Source of the DNA: Schoenoplectus triqueter
Taxonomy: Eukaryota; Streptophyta; Magnoliopsida; Poales; Cyperaceae
NCBI GenBank assembly: GCA_964058805.1
Contig: CAXKVV010000768.1
Coordinates: forward strand, 17,501 to 39,581
Length of the DNA: 22,081 bases
Reading direction: 5' to 3'
Within the stretch, counting starts at the first letter, position 1; each line of letters begins with the position of its first letter. Positions 9,638 through 20,817 of this stretch are shown piece after piece. The notes beneath the pieces were generated by a model. It saw only the letters and a program-made list of their open reading frames with translations. It was not told the origin of the DNA and did no database searches. The translations under genes and the position numbers were made by a program.

Positions 9638-10454
9638 CATTTAGGTGTCGTGATCAATTTGATTCCAGCCATTTTTCTCCTCACAGTTTTGGGGTCATGT
9701 AAATTATTATAATTTTATTGTGTCTTGGTTTTATTGTTTCAGTTGTTGTAATTGCCTTTTGCAGTTGTTTATTTATTATTTCATTTGATTTAGGGCTGTA
9801 TGTGGACCTTTATTTTGCTTAGCAGCAGCACGATTTTAGGACATGGAGGGGATAGTTGGGGACTTATCCAAAGTGTTTGTTAATTGTACAAAACATTGTA
9901 GGCTGAAAGAAAAAGAAATACATCAAACAGTCTTTTAATGAATCCATTGTTTTTGTAATATGGTAGTCACAGATTAAATTTACACCTACAGATTTTTTTA
10001 GAGAAAAATAAAAGAAAATAGCTAATAGCCAAAAGCTAGCATTCAAGGTCTGAACTTCTCGTAGATCCTTGTTTTCAAATACTTGAAATACTGGACACTC
10101 ATATTTTTGTTTTGAAATGTTTAGCAATTCAATGTATTTTTCTTGACATGCGTTTATAATTTCTGATATAGTAATGCGCCCACATTGTTTGATTCAATTG
10201 TTTATAATCCTAATTTTATTTCAGGATTGGAATTTTTTTTTGTAGTAGGTGAAAAGTTTACTATTTAATTTTATTAATGAAAATGAAAAAGAGTCGCAGA
10301 GATGATTATGCCGAATTACAAATTGAAAAATAAGAAGCCAAATTCTAAAAATTTCAATTTGAATATCAATACACAGAATGACCTTTATTGGACTGTTCCG
10401 TCTCCTATCCTAGTGGAGCTTCCCGTGCACCCCTGGTTGTCGTGCTCACATTCT
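9638..10454. other. Myosin 3' UTR and first part of the tail-to-tail spacer
   Basis: The 3' UTR follows the TAG at 9635-9637. It is T-rich with repeated TTTATT and TTGTAA, typical of plant 3' ends. No AATAAA lies close to the stop; the nearest is at 10007-10012, about 370 nt downstream, so the true cleavage site is uncertain. No gene was recognised in the rest. Confidence 0.5.
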
Positions 10455-11215
10455 TGGTGTAAATTGTCCATTGTTTGACATATGACACCATTTTAATTTT
10501 CATTGTGTGCAGGTTCTTGTGCTGTATTAGAAAGATTCGTCGGTTGCGCTCCTTCTAGATTGTCCAGAGTAGTGCTGCCCATGCCGGTTTCTTGGCAAGG
10601 TTACCTATTGCGTGCCATAGGTCCCAGATGACATTCAGCCTCAGGCTCGATGCTCGTGTGAGGATTTGATGAAACAGGTTGGTCGTTGTAGGACAATTTA
10701 TGAAGAGGTGGTTTACAGATTTCGTGCTTGTGTTGTGCACATGACACATTCGTTGATTGTCGGCCATCATTTTTTTTTTGAAGAATGTCAGATGTTTGTA
10801 ATTTGCCTAGTAATAGAAGCCAGATTCTCTATAAGGTCGGTATTGGGATTCCAGGGTTTATGAGGTATTGATAAGTTGACTGGACTGTAAATTGCTGGGT
10901 AAGAGTGAGGTTCCACATAAATTTTCCTTGGTCGTTTTTTTGATGATGTGGGTGTTAGTATGGGCTGTATGCTCGCTATGTCCTTTATAAAAAAAGAGGT
11001 AGAGGTGGATATCTCAAGCGGTAAGTTATACCCACCCTAGTGATGATATGGTTGTTGTCCATATGCCCTTATCTTCACTGTCGGCGAGCCATAACCATTT
11101 GATTAGGAGCACTTGGTTTTGTAGTTTTATATCGATTATATTCAAACCTCCAAAGTGTTTAGGTAGTGTAACCTGTTTCTAAGGCACCAAGTAGTGTCCA
11201 TCGGAGAATGTATAT
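10455..11215 (-). pseudogene. Non-LTR retrotransposon (LINE) ORF2 3' fragment with zinc-binding reverse-transcriptase tail
   Basis: Reading the minus strand from about 11172, PKHFGGLNIIDIKLQNQVLL and IKWLWL match the region after the LINE reverse transcriptase core. Frameshifts and stops follow, including one after SLGWV. A later frame (10770-10555) has a His/Cys-poor version of the zf-RVT domain, with VNHLFINCPTTTNLFHQI, then IWDLW and, after a stop, KERNRRIF, matching the IW-(x)-ERNRRIF ending of plant LINE ORF2. The reverse transcriptase catalytic core and ORF1 are absent. Plant LINEs are commonly 5'-truncated, but here the start is also eroded. No poly(A) tail or target duplication was found. 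Confidence 0.8.
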
Positions 11216-11775
11216 GTCGCACCTCATCAGAGAAATCGTCGATTTAGAAAAAAGAAAGGAACAAAACTTGAACCAGACAACCTAGATAATGCTTAAGAAC
11301 CGCTTTTAAATTATTAATTGGAATTCATAGTTTTTCAAAGACGTCAAGTTCAAACCGAAAAAAATGGAAGCACCTTTCTTATTTATATTGAAATGGTCCC
11401 CAGTTAAGTTGCAACTCTTTCTCTCTATATGATCGATGTTAACATGTTCTAGACTTTTTATTACAACATATGAAAAACGAGAGCAAGTATTTACAACAAA
11501 AACACCCTAATGCATCATAATTAGATAAGGCATGTAGGTAAATTTACCGATCAATACTTGACAAACATGACAATATTAAGAAACCAAATCAAAGAACATC
11601 CTGTTTGAAGCACGAGATGAGAAAACAAAGAGGTAAACAAGATTCTATGCAACTCCTATGACATTTACAAAGAAATCATGCTGTGCGAAGATACAAGATT
11701 TGACGAGAGAAGAAATAACACATGGTTTCTCTCTGATAACACATTATTTCTCAGGTTGCTCGTCTACTAGGTTCG
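11216..11775 (-). other. Synaptotagmin 3' UTR and spacer
   Basis: This is the region downstream of the synaptotagmin stop on the minus strand. An AATAAA lies at 11457-11462, about 314 nt after the stop, and is the best poly(A) signal candidate. No coding signal is seen on either strand. Confidence 0.45.
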
Positions 11776-14700
11776 TCAAGAGGTCTGCCATTGTAGTTCA
11801 ATCTGAATTCTACCATTTTTGGAATCAATTAGATTGTATTTCTCATTGATTCTCCTGTTACTCACCACATCTCCAAGGTTGATATCCACGTACCCCAGAT
11901 TTTCCTTATCACCAAAACATAAAATATGTAAATGATTAAATACATTGATGGAATAAAAAATGTCATGTAAAACAAGATGGTTGAGAAAACCCTCTGCTGT
12001 TGAAGTTGGAAAATTAAATTAGTTGGGTACCTTTGAATGAATGCCAATGCTCGAAGGTTTGCTGATTACCTCCACATGTAATTTGTCATTAACTGGGGGC
12101 TCCTCACACAAAAACTGGAACTCTTTGTTCCACCTAGGATCTCTATTCTTCTTAATATGCTGCAAAAGAATAAAAAGTAAAACCAATATTAATAAGGAAG
12201 ACGTACCAAACAATTTGCAGATTCCACCTGACAGTAGTTATCTTTAAACAAAGAATAGAAAACAACAGTTTTCTCAAATAAAACTAACTAAAGACATAAT
12301 AGTGAAAGTAGAAAAATTAACTAAAATTACTCTACATTCTGCAAGCAATGGCTAAGTACTTCAAAAAAAGAAAGTTCTCTACCAACTAAAGAGACCATAG
12401 TGAAAGCATTGGCAAAGTAAACAATTACTCTACAATTTATAATCTTAAAAACAATAAAAGAGCTCATTAGGGTTGGGAACTTGGGGTAAAATGGCAGTAC
12501 ATAATATTGGAATTTACCCTTATTAGACCAGCCTAAAGTTGAATGATACTAATTGCCAAAGAATGAAAAATCTCTTGACAACTATTATTTTTGGCAATCT
12601 TGACAATCTTATTTTCAAATAAATTTAAAAAATCTTAAGAATAGAAAAACTTTCACAAAAATATTTTTAAACTTACGAATTGTATGTGTTCCATATTTCA
12701 TACAATTTGAGTGTCATTTGATAATTCCATCAAAGCTTATTAAACTTTGACAATCGTAAATGTCATGTAATTTTGATGGTCTTTGATAGACTATAACTTT
12801 CAAATTGCATGAAATTTGGAACACAATTAATCTATAAGTTCAGGAGTATGTTTATAGAAGTTTTTATTCTAAAATATGTTTTAATTTATTTGAAAATCCA
12901 TTGTCAAGATTATCAAAGTAATAGTTGTTTATCCCGCTAGAAATGACCCAAAAGTGCAAGAAATGTTGAGTACTGTTTACAAAAAAAAAAATCATAAAAG
13001 ACAACTACGTACCATTGTTTTCTTCTCCTCTCCTCTGAAAATCAATCGCACAAATGGGTTTGTGTGATGTTTTCCCTCCAAATCCTGACCTTCATGAACT
13101 GTAACTATGAGCAAACCACCACCCTCAGGTGTACATTCTGGAACCTTCTCCATGGTTGCATTATTGGAATCATCGCTCACATCTTCATCAGCATCTCCTA
13201 CCTTGAAAGGCTGATATCTGACCTCTACAACAAGTTGGCCCCGATTCTTCTCATTTTGAGGATCATTAGAATCCATGTTTTTAAGTAGATCTAGAGTTAG
13301 CATTTTAGATTCATCCGGGGTCAGATCCTTCAATGCAATCACATTTATGCCCATCTTGTCATGTTTTCCCACCTGTGATCATGATAAAACATTTTTTGGG
13401 TAAATTGCAAATGTCTGCCTGGTACCTTGTACACTGGGCGAAAAATAATTCTCATGTTCTTTCTCTCAAATAATAATATATAAGTCAGATATTTGTAAAT
13501 TTTGGAGAACACTAAGGCTTGTTGACTGCAAACTAAGGCTTTATATGAACACCAAGTAGCTGCTATGGGTAAGTTGGGAACCATACAATTGTGTTATATA
13601 AAACAAGTCATAAAAGCGGAGAACTCTACAAACTGTAAAGCATCTTTGTGAAATGAAAATTAAAGCATAAAGGCTAAATGCAAGTTCGACTCCAATATAT
13701 TGGGTTCAATCAAACATATATTAGGTGTAACAGGTAACATGATGAACATGAGGGCCTAATAACATAATTTAGATCACTGTATTCAGTAAACTACCACTTG
13801 CAACACATAATTGCAAAAACATATACTTCACCTGTTCCCAGTCATAGACAATAAGCTCAAGAGCCTGTGACTCAGGGTCGTTGACAATGAGCCTAAACTC
13901 CTCATTCCACTCAGGGTTGAGGTTGCTGCGCTTGACACTCGTCTTTTTGGATGGCATTGCGTCTTCTGTCAGCTTCAACTTCACATACGGGTCAGACTTC
14001 CCCATAAAGTCTTTCTTCTTCAACTTGAATGCTTGGATGACTTTTACATGTAAGATTCCCACCGGTTTCTTCATTGCTCTGTAAACCACAAACACAGCAC
14101 AGGACCATTGGGATTACAAGTTTGAGAATGTCAGCATATGAAATCCAAAAACCAACTAAAATGAACAACCCCAAAGGACATATTGGATGGTCAACTGAAA
14201 TGAATCAACCATAAGTCAGATGTATGTCGATGTCCGTCTGCTTAAGCAATTTGTCTCTTTGTGTGTGTCTTTTTTCTTTTTTTGTTTTTTTTTTTGGGGG
14301 GGGGGGGGAGCTTGGCAGCTTCTTCCAGGTTTTACAAGAAAGAAAAAAAGAAGAAAATAAAGAGGGGGGCGGAAGGAGGCTCAAAGGTGAGTGTATGAAG
14401 GCAGAAGAATCTAGATGTGAATATAAAACCAAACAATTATGAAAAATTACTTTGAAAGGTCCATAATGGGCACTTCTAGAACTTTAGGCCATAGGTACAT
14501 CCTTGCAACCTGAGTCTTGATGATCCCCTGCAGATCAATCAGTGCCCTACATGTATCAATCTTGATGACAAATTTGTAGTAAAGAACGCAAAAATAAAGA
14601 GAGAGAGAGAGAGAGGACCTGAACAACTCGGTACAGGCCAGGAATTGCCATCACATCTGCTCCCAGGAGTTTTAGTCCAAAATCAACATGGGGCTGAAGA

Positions 14701-16362
14701 CAAAACCAAAGTTAGATTTAGTTAGTATTCTGCAATGAGCTGAATCACCCTTTAAAAAGAGACTGTCACTGTTTTTATATTTGTACTATAGATACAAATA
14801 TGACAGAGAATTGATTTGCTTACCTTCTCCATAAGTGAAACAATAATTTTGGCGAAGCAAGGAAAACTAGGAACAAGCGGTTTCAATGTAATTCGTGGTA
14901 AGGCAAAGACTTGGAGGTCAATAACCTGCATAGATATTGCTCTATTAAGTTGAATATAGGAAGATAAACATCAATTTCACTGAAAAAGATTATTTTCCAT
15001 TAATGTAATTCATTATGTGATTTTGAAGGATAGACCTGAGCTGTAGCTTTCAAGCCAAATGCCTTCACAAGAACAGTAATATTAGGGTTCCCAGCCCATT
15101 TAACAGAAGGCTCCATTATTAACTCTTTCTCATCTGTTATATATACCTTCATCCCTGAAATTACAAAAAAAAAAAAAGATAAAAAAGGTCAGGAAAGAGC
15201 AGCTTGAAACTTTCTAAACATTGAATTGGAAGGTAACAAAGTAATACCTTGGAAAGTTGGAGGTAAGGAACCTAAAGTCAATGTTTCAAACTCAACCGAC
15301 TCAATTTTGTACTTGGCAGTGTTCTCAGCAATAATTGGCTTTGCAATTTCCTTTGCCATTTTGCATATAGCCTAAGAATTATAAATGAAAAAAAAATGTG
15401 AAGAGCCAGATTAGCATTGTATATCATTTTCAAAATTATTATTTTTATATAAGGAACTATCAGGGTGAACTAAGATGCATTTAGCACTAGAGGCACAGAT
15501 TGGGGTCAGGATAAAGCAGCATTTCTTCCAGAGGTAAAGTTAGCTTTGTCTAGCGTTTATCATTTTAATATTTTCCATTTTGCCTATAGCAATAACAAAG
15601 TCTTCTGTTAGGGAAAATTAAGAAATTGGCATCTGCATGGTCATTTATAATTAAAAAAATGGGAATAAACATTATAGAATCATATTAGTTATATTACCAT
15701 TAGAAGTTCAGAACATAAATACATACCTTGTCAAGGTAAGGCCACATATGCTCGATGAATTTATTTAGCCAATCAATCTTCAAACAGTAATTTTTAACAG
15801 TATTAGGATAAATTGTACTTATCTTTTCCAAAATTACCAGAAAGTATTTGGAATGAAAAGTTATACTTATAAAGGAATGACTGAAGAAAGTACCCTATCA
15901 AAATCTGGATTCTTCACCCAATTAGGGATTTCAGGCAGCATCTGATCCAGAGATTTGGTGTCGAGCTCCACAAGTGGCCTAATTTTTGGCTCCTGCTTTC
16001 AGCAACCAATTTGTATTAGTCTAACAATACTCAATTAGAAAAATAAAATTAAATTAAATTAAAGTTCGAATCAGAAAATTTCAGTTAATGAAGACTGGAT
16101 CCGCTAAGCCTGTGAATTCTAAAAGCAAAAAAAAAATATCAATCTATCAATTATGAAGTGAAAAATTTACTGTTACTAAAACCAAATCTAAAACCAAACC
16201 GAATTTGAGTTAAAATTGAGAACGAAGAAAAGAGTGCGTGAGTGTGTTTACCTTGACATCAGTAGGCTGGAAGTAGATAAAGAGGTAGTATCCTATAACG
16301 ACACCAATTGAAGTACCAATTCCAAATCCGAAGAAGGTGAGTATAGAGCTGAAGAACCCCAT
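11776..16362 (-). CDS. SYT2: Plant synaptotagmin, SYT1/SYT2 type (TM anchor, SMP, C2A, C2B), complete, 540 aa
   Basis: SYT1/2-type proteins anchor in the ER, transfer or hold lipid through an SMP domain and dock on plasma-membrane phospholipids by C2 domains. Exons in gene order: 16362-16252, 15992-15894, 15777-15727, 15371-15248, 15154-15036, 14925-14824, 14693-14619, 14527-14451, 14078-13832, 13372-13013, 12159-12031, 11904-11776 (TGA). All join in frame with GT-AG borders to 540 residues, against 541 (SYT1) and 537 (SYT2) in Arabidopsis as I recall. The N-terminal hydrophobic hairpin is MGFFSSILTFFGFGIGTSIG and on (1-32). The SMP domain (about 65-250) has LPEIPNWVKNPDFDR, YKIESVEFETLTLGSLPPTF and SLMEKPHVDFGLKLLGADVM. 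C2A (about 258-350) keeps D276, D282, D332, E334 and D340 for calcium. C2B (about 425-530) has EGKHHTNPFVRL and KKNRDPRWNKEF but lacks the acidic set. The start is the only Met before the anchor. The match is closer to SYT2 than to SYT1 or SYT3. Confidence 0.95.
12160..13012 (-). other. Synaptotagmin intron between C2B exons (853 bp)
   Basis: The donor is GTACGT (minus strand) and the acceptor is TTGCAG. It is the largest intron of the gene and interrupts the C2B domain. Much of its length is the fold-back element at 12572-12930. The remainder is AT-rich without signal. Confidence 0.85.
12572..12930. mobile_element. Fold-back element, copy 2, in a synaptotagmin intron
   Basis: The left arm begins TTGACAACTATTATTTTTGG (12575) and the right arm, on the opposite strand, begins AACAACTATTACTTTGATAA (12929). 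Both then share AATCTTGACAAT and TTTTCAAATAAAT and stay alignable for over 100 bp, with TTTGATGGTCTTTGATAGAC near the middle. TGACA-type motifs recur near the ends. The arms have diverged from each other and from the copies at 145 and 17407, so this is an old, non-coding insertion. The outer boundaries are approximate. Confidence 0.75.
13373..13831 (-). other. Synaptotagmin intron (459 bp), nothing else seen
   Basis: This intron separates the C2A exon from the long linker/C2B exon. The donor is GTGAAG and the acceptor is TCACAG. No repeat or coding signal was recognised; open frames antisense to the gene here are chance. Confidence 0.8.
14079..14450 (-). other. Synaptotagmin intron (372 bp) with long homopolymer runs
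   Basis: The donor is GTAATT and the acceptor is TTACAG. On the plus strand it contains T11 followed at once by G13 (14285-14308), then a purine-rich patch to about 14400. As transcribed this is C13 followed by A11, remote from both splice sites. Confidence 0.85.
14285..14308. repeat. T11-G13 homopolymer pair
   Basis: Eleven T then thirteen G on the plus strand, inside a synaptotagmin intron. Such runs are slippage-prone in replication and in sequencing, so the exact length should be treated as unsure. Confidence 0.85.
14599..14615. repeat. GA microsatellite in a synaptotagmin intron
   Basis: A pure GA run of 8.5 units ends immediately beside the 5' splice site of the exon at 14619-14693 (intron side). 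On the transcript this is a CT run starting a few bases after the GT donor. Confidence 0.85.
15372..15726 (-). other. Synaptotagmin intron (355 bp), nothing else seen
   Basis: This intron lies between the MWPYLDK exon and the AICKMAKEIAK exon in the SMP region. The donor is GTATGT and the acceptor is TTCTTAG. It is AT-rich with no recognisable element. Confidence 0.8.
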
Positions 16363-17406
16363 TGTAAAGCCCCTCTTTACTTCACGAAAACAACACCGAT
16401 TTTAACAGAATTGAGAGAATAAAGCGGGTTTCTCGTTTATCCTGGCAGCTTTGGGTAATCACATGGGAAGGAGAAGGAACAAGCACTCACAAAGTAACTG
16501 AGCAAGAAAATAAAGGGTCGAAGGAGAAAGATCTGAATTAGAAAGGGGGAGCATTAATATTAATACAGAAATCAATATCTCGTGCTCTGTTTAGACACAG
16601 AGTTGTTCCCTGGCTGTTTCCAGTACGCAGCGGGGAGAGTAACCATCATGCCAATTAAAGCGATAATTTTAGAGATGAAACATTTTTAGATATGATCTGA
16701 TGTGAGAGAGTGGTCCCCGGCTGTTAGTTTTCCATTGCAACCGTGTAGAATTTGTCCTAATCGTTTCAACTTGCCGGAGTGATGTTAAATGTGCCCTCGA
16801 TTAATATAAAATATATTTGCATGATATCGATTATTTTCTTTTTTTTTCTTGGTATTCAATCGGATTTACATTTATTTTGTACGCATGCTGAAATTCCCTA
16901 CCACCTCTAATTTGCAAATCTCAAAGCAATATTTAAATGCGTTATATCTCGTGGAGTTGGACGTCGGTCAATCGTGCATATTATAATAATTCAATTAATT
17001 TGTTTTCGCGTACTGAATATTATAAAATTGCAGGCTTCGATTGGGGAAATAACAGATGGATGGAATTAATTAAGTATTAACTATTAAGAGTGTCGGTAAC
17101 GTTAATATCGGCGTGGTGACTTTGTGGGGGCAGTTTGATAACGCCAAATAGAGGTGTCGCCAATTGAAAGCAACCGCAAAAGAAAATTGTATCCACAACA
17201 AAGGTCCTGATCTTCTTTCCTATCATACATGTAATAAAAATGGGAAATTATGCAAGATAGCCCTTCTGTGTAGATTACTATACGGGATAATCCTTTATCA
17301 AATTACCAAAATAGTCATACTCGTGCTATCAAAATCTCATAACAAAACGAAATTAGAATCTTCTATTTATGTTATCATGGTCAAATTCACCAAGTTTTTT
17401 TTTGTT
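16363..17406. promoter_or_regulatory. Synaptotagmin 5' UTR and upstream region
   Basis: Upstream of the ATG at 16362 on the minus strand the sequence is CT-rich as transcribed (about 16480-16550), as in many plant 5' UTRs. TATTAATATTAAT near 16553-16566 is a weak TATA-like candidate, and no canonical TATAAA was found. No gene was recognised further up to the fold-back element at 17407. An open frame at 17164-17457 has no recognisable similarity. Confidence 0.35.
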
Positions 17407-17774
17407 GGGGATCACTTGACAATGGGTTATTATGACAGTTTTGACAATGAATTCTAAAATAAATATCAAAAGAATCTTAAAAATAAAAAAATTATAGATA
17501 TATTTTTTTACTTATATATTGACAGTACTTCAAAATTTATATAAATTCATTATCATTGGATGGTCCATCAAGGACCATAAAAAATTTATATAATTTATAA
17601 CGGTTATAATTTAATGGTCTTTGATGGATGATCAAACGATAATGAAATTTGAACCACTATCAATCTATAAGTAAAAGAACATATCTATAAAGTTTTTTTC
17701 TATTTTTAAGATTTTTTGATATTTATTCTAGAGTTCATTGTCAAGATTGTCAAAATAACCCATTGTCAAATCCC
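17407..17774. mobile_element. Fold-back element, copy 3, best-preserved of its family
   Basis: The left arm begins GGGGATCACTTGACAATGGG and the right arm, on the other strand, begins GGGATTTGACAATGGGTTAT. The arms stay alignable for about 180 bp each, to ACCATAAAAAATTTATATAA and its partner at the centre, so nearly the whole 368 bp can fold into one hairpin. Three TTGACA/TGACA motifs recur at roughly 12-18-bp spacing in each end. It has no open frame that could be a transposase. A target-site duplication was not clear, so the superfamily is left open. Confidence 0.8.
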
Positions 17775-20700
17775 ATGCTTTTTTAGAATTATCTTATTAC
17801 ATTAGTAATTTCTATCGCTTGGTGAACTTAATCTAAAGCATACGGTGAATGTCCAACTCAAGAGTTGATATTAGATATTATCATAAATACCAAACTTTAT
17901 TATTCATGTTAAATGGATTATTATTGATTTTAATGATTTAACATATAACTCATTTTGTGCACTATTTTAACTATTCAACTTAGAATTATATTCATTAATA
18001 TTAATGGTATTTAAGTTTTTTTTTTAGGTAAGCAGGCAGGTGCCCACTTTAATCATCTTGAAATAAAGAAAAACATCCACTGAGCCTTAAACCCAGTCCT
18101 TTAAGAAACAAATCAATAATCCGACCAGTAGACTAACCAAGTACTTAAGTGATATTTAGGTTGCATAAAAGTAATATATACAAAATAAATTACATAATAA
18201 AAGTTATTAGCATGAATATTAACTCATTTCAACTTTAATAAAAAAAATAATGTTGGGCCATGGTGCTTGTATAGCACAGGTTGTTTGATCTATTGATTAA
18301 TTTTTACTTTTTAAAAGTTTAAATAGTCGAACTGAACCATTCAACATGATCTCTATAGGCAAGTTTACTTGTAGATCAGATTTTATTTATTTTTGTTAGA
18401 ATTTTTAACTATTTTCTAGTTAGTACTTGATTTAATTATTATGAATTATTTAAGGAAGTGAATTCTCTGACGGTCAAATTTATAGTAAACGATTTAAAAA
18501 AGATATAAAATTTGGTCTATAAGAAAATTTTCATATGAAAATTTTGTGAGCTATTTGGATCGATTATTTGGACATTGAATATAAAAAAATCAATCCATAA
18601 CATAGCATCAAGCGATCCATACTATATATAGCACACAATCCAAAAGAATTTGACATCAATGACAATATGAACCATGGTATCTTCCTAACAGTTGCCAACT
18701 CAAATGTTATATCTTTGAATTATCTTTCCATAAAGTTAATTTATGTTATACATTTTTTTCTATTGCATATTATGTTAGAAATTTTGTGAAACTCTCGTAA
18801 TTTAGTATAATACATAATTTTTAGATTGACCTTTTTTTTGACTTGTAGTCTTGTACAACAGTAAGTTATTTTTTTTATAAATATGAAGAGGTTATGTCAT
18901 ATTTGATTTCTCTACAGTATGAATACAATTAAAAAATTAGAAACAAGGTGTAATTTATTTTTCTATAAAGCGAAAATACATATTTGTGCAGCTTAAATAT
19001 TTAGCGAATGTGAACATATGGATATTCTTTTTATCTCATAGGACATTTTATTGGTCAGGAAATCATCTCATCAAATTAATATTCTCTAAAAATAACTGTA
19101 CGTTTTATTGGGTTTGAGTTCTTCAAACCGTCCATTCAAATCATAATAATTAAGCTTAAGAAGATGTGAACTCCAAATATGGAAGTTTGCAAGGACACAT
19201 GGCAAACAAACTTTGTCTTATTGTCTTCTCATATAATAACTAACCAAAAAGTATCTGTTACTATCTACAGAACTAGAATAAAAAACAAAACAATTAAACA
19301 CAAAGGGCAGTACCTATTAGGCTATTACTAAAAATATCTTGTCAAGGTCAGAGAAGAAATTGGACCATTAGGTGGGAATGGTTGATTCATGCCTGGCTGA
19401 CTCTTATTGCTTCACATCTCCAAAGCTTCACCACGAGAAGTTCGGAAGTATTAAAATGTAGATAACCGTGTGAAATAAAAAAAATATAATCTAGGGGCCG
19501 GGTTGTGAATTGGAAGGTTGACAAAGATAAATATGTCGCATTACCAATGTTTAAGTTAAATTCAAATCAATAATTAATTCATTTGCCGACATTAACTAAA
19601 AGTCAAACAATAGTTTTGTTTCAAATTGAAGCACTTTCGGACTACGATTATTGTAAATGCGATATTTTACTCTTATGTATTAGTCAATAAGTTGATTAAT
19701 ATGAATAGAAACCTAATAATTCAGTACAAAATAACAATGTGCTTGAGCCTGCATGCAAAAGCATTTTTTTTCTTTCGACAATTAAAAAATAAGAAAGTCA
19801 GTGAACTAAAAAACTCGCTTAAATATAATGGAAAAATAAGAAAATTGTCTTTTTATTGTGAACCACTTTTAAATAAGACCAGTTGTTTTTTTACGTCAGT
19901 CCACCGTTTATTGATTAATTCCCTCCCTTACATGCAACGTAATTTATTGTGTAGCAAAAGTTGGTCTTTAGTATTCTATCGCATTTATTGTGCTAAAATC
20001 AAGATTAAAAAAAAATGGAGTTCAAACGGTTTCATCAAAATTTAAATCCTGAAGGCAATGAAGTTTTTAAAAGAAGCTTTTAAAAAATGAATTTAATAGA
20101 TTTTTAATAATTAAAACGACTAAATGCTAACTAAAAGTTAAAATCCATTTTTAATGTTTTTAATTGTGATTAATAATTGTATCATTTGAATAGCTAAAAA
20201 TGTATTTCCATGTCCATGCCATAGTTCGTGCTTTGTACATGCCAGGATTAACTTTCTTATTAATCCGACTTTATAAAAAAAATATTAAGTTTATCATGTT
20301 CTCTTAGATTTATGTTTAGTTTGTTTAATTAGTAGCGCGCATTAAACTATCAAGTTTGATGTGCATTAAGCAATTGAAGTATTATTTTGTTTTAAGAATT
20401 AAGATATTGTAATAATTTAAGAACTAACATTCGCTCCAAAATAATATTTAAGTACTAGCTTACTGCATTATTTAATGATAATACATATTATTTATGTTAT
20501 TGTTGTTATTATATTTTATGATCAAGTATACATATGATTTATTTTTGACTTTATAAACTAGTAAACTGCAATAATAATGAAATGCCGGTACTATAATCTA
20601 TTCAACTGCTTCATTCTATTTAAATGTGAAAATTATTAAATAATCATCCCAACTGTAAAATGTCGTTTTTTTAAAGAAACTCGTTCTGCTAAAATAGTAC

Positions 20701-20817
20701 ACTGTCACTCGTCACTTTAAGGGGAAAACAAACGTGTATTTTGAGCCAACCGTTTTATTATGATAAACGTTGTCTGTTAAAAAAAAAGGTTTAAAACAGT
20801 AAAACTAAATTTGGAGC
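17775..20817. other. Gene-poor AT-rich intergenic region
   Basis: No coding gene, RNA gene or paired terminal repeat was recognised in about 3 kb. Around 18029-18145 (GCAGGTGCCCACTTTAATCA, then CCAGTAGACTAACCAAGTAC) the sequence resembles a common plant dispersed repeat, but the ends could not be placed. A more GC-balanced stretch at 19340-19445 gave no recognised product. The open frame at 19626-20045 is low in complexity and unlike any protein I know. Confidence 0.55.

Noticed and set aside
13064..13288. Plus-strand open frame antisense to the synaptotagmin C2 exon
   Set aside because: It is a shadow of the true exon at 13013-13372, which has clear homology and clean splice sites.
17164..17457. 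97-codon open frame on the plus strand
   Set aside because: It has no recognisable domain, no introns or context, and its end runs into the fold-back element at 17407. It is a chance frame.
19626..20045. 139-codon open frame on the plus strand, the longest outside the known features
   Set aside because: It is rich in Lys, Asn, Ile and Phe as expected from translated AT-rich DNA. No motif, no related sequence recalled and no splice context.
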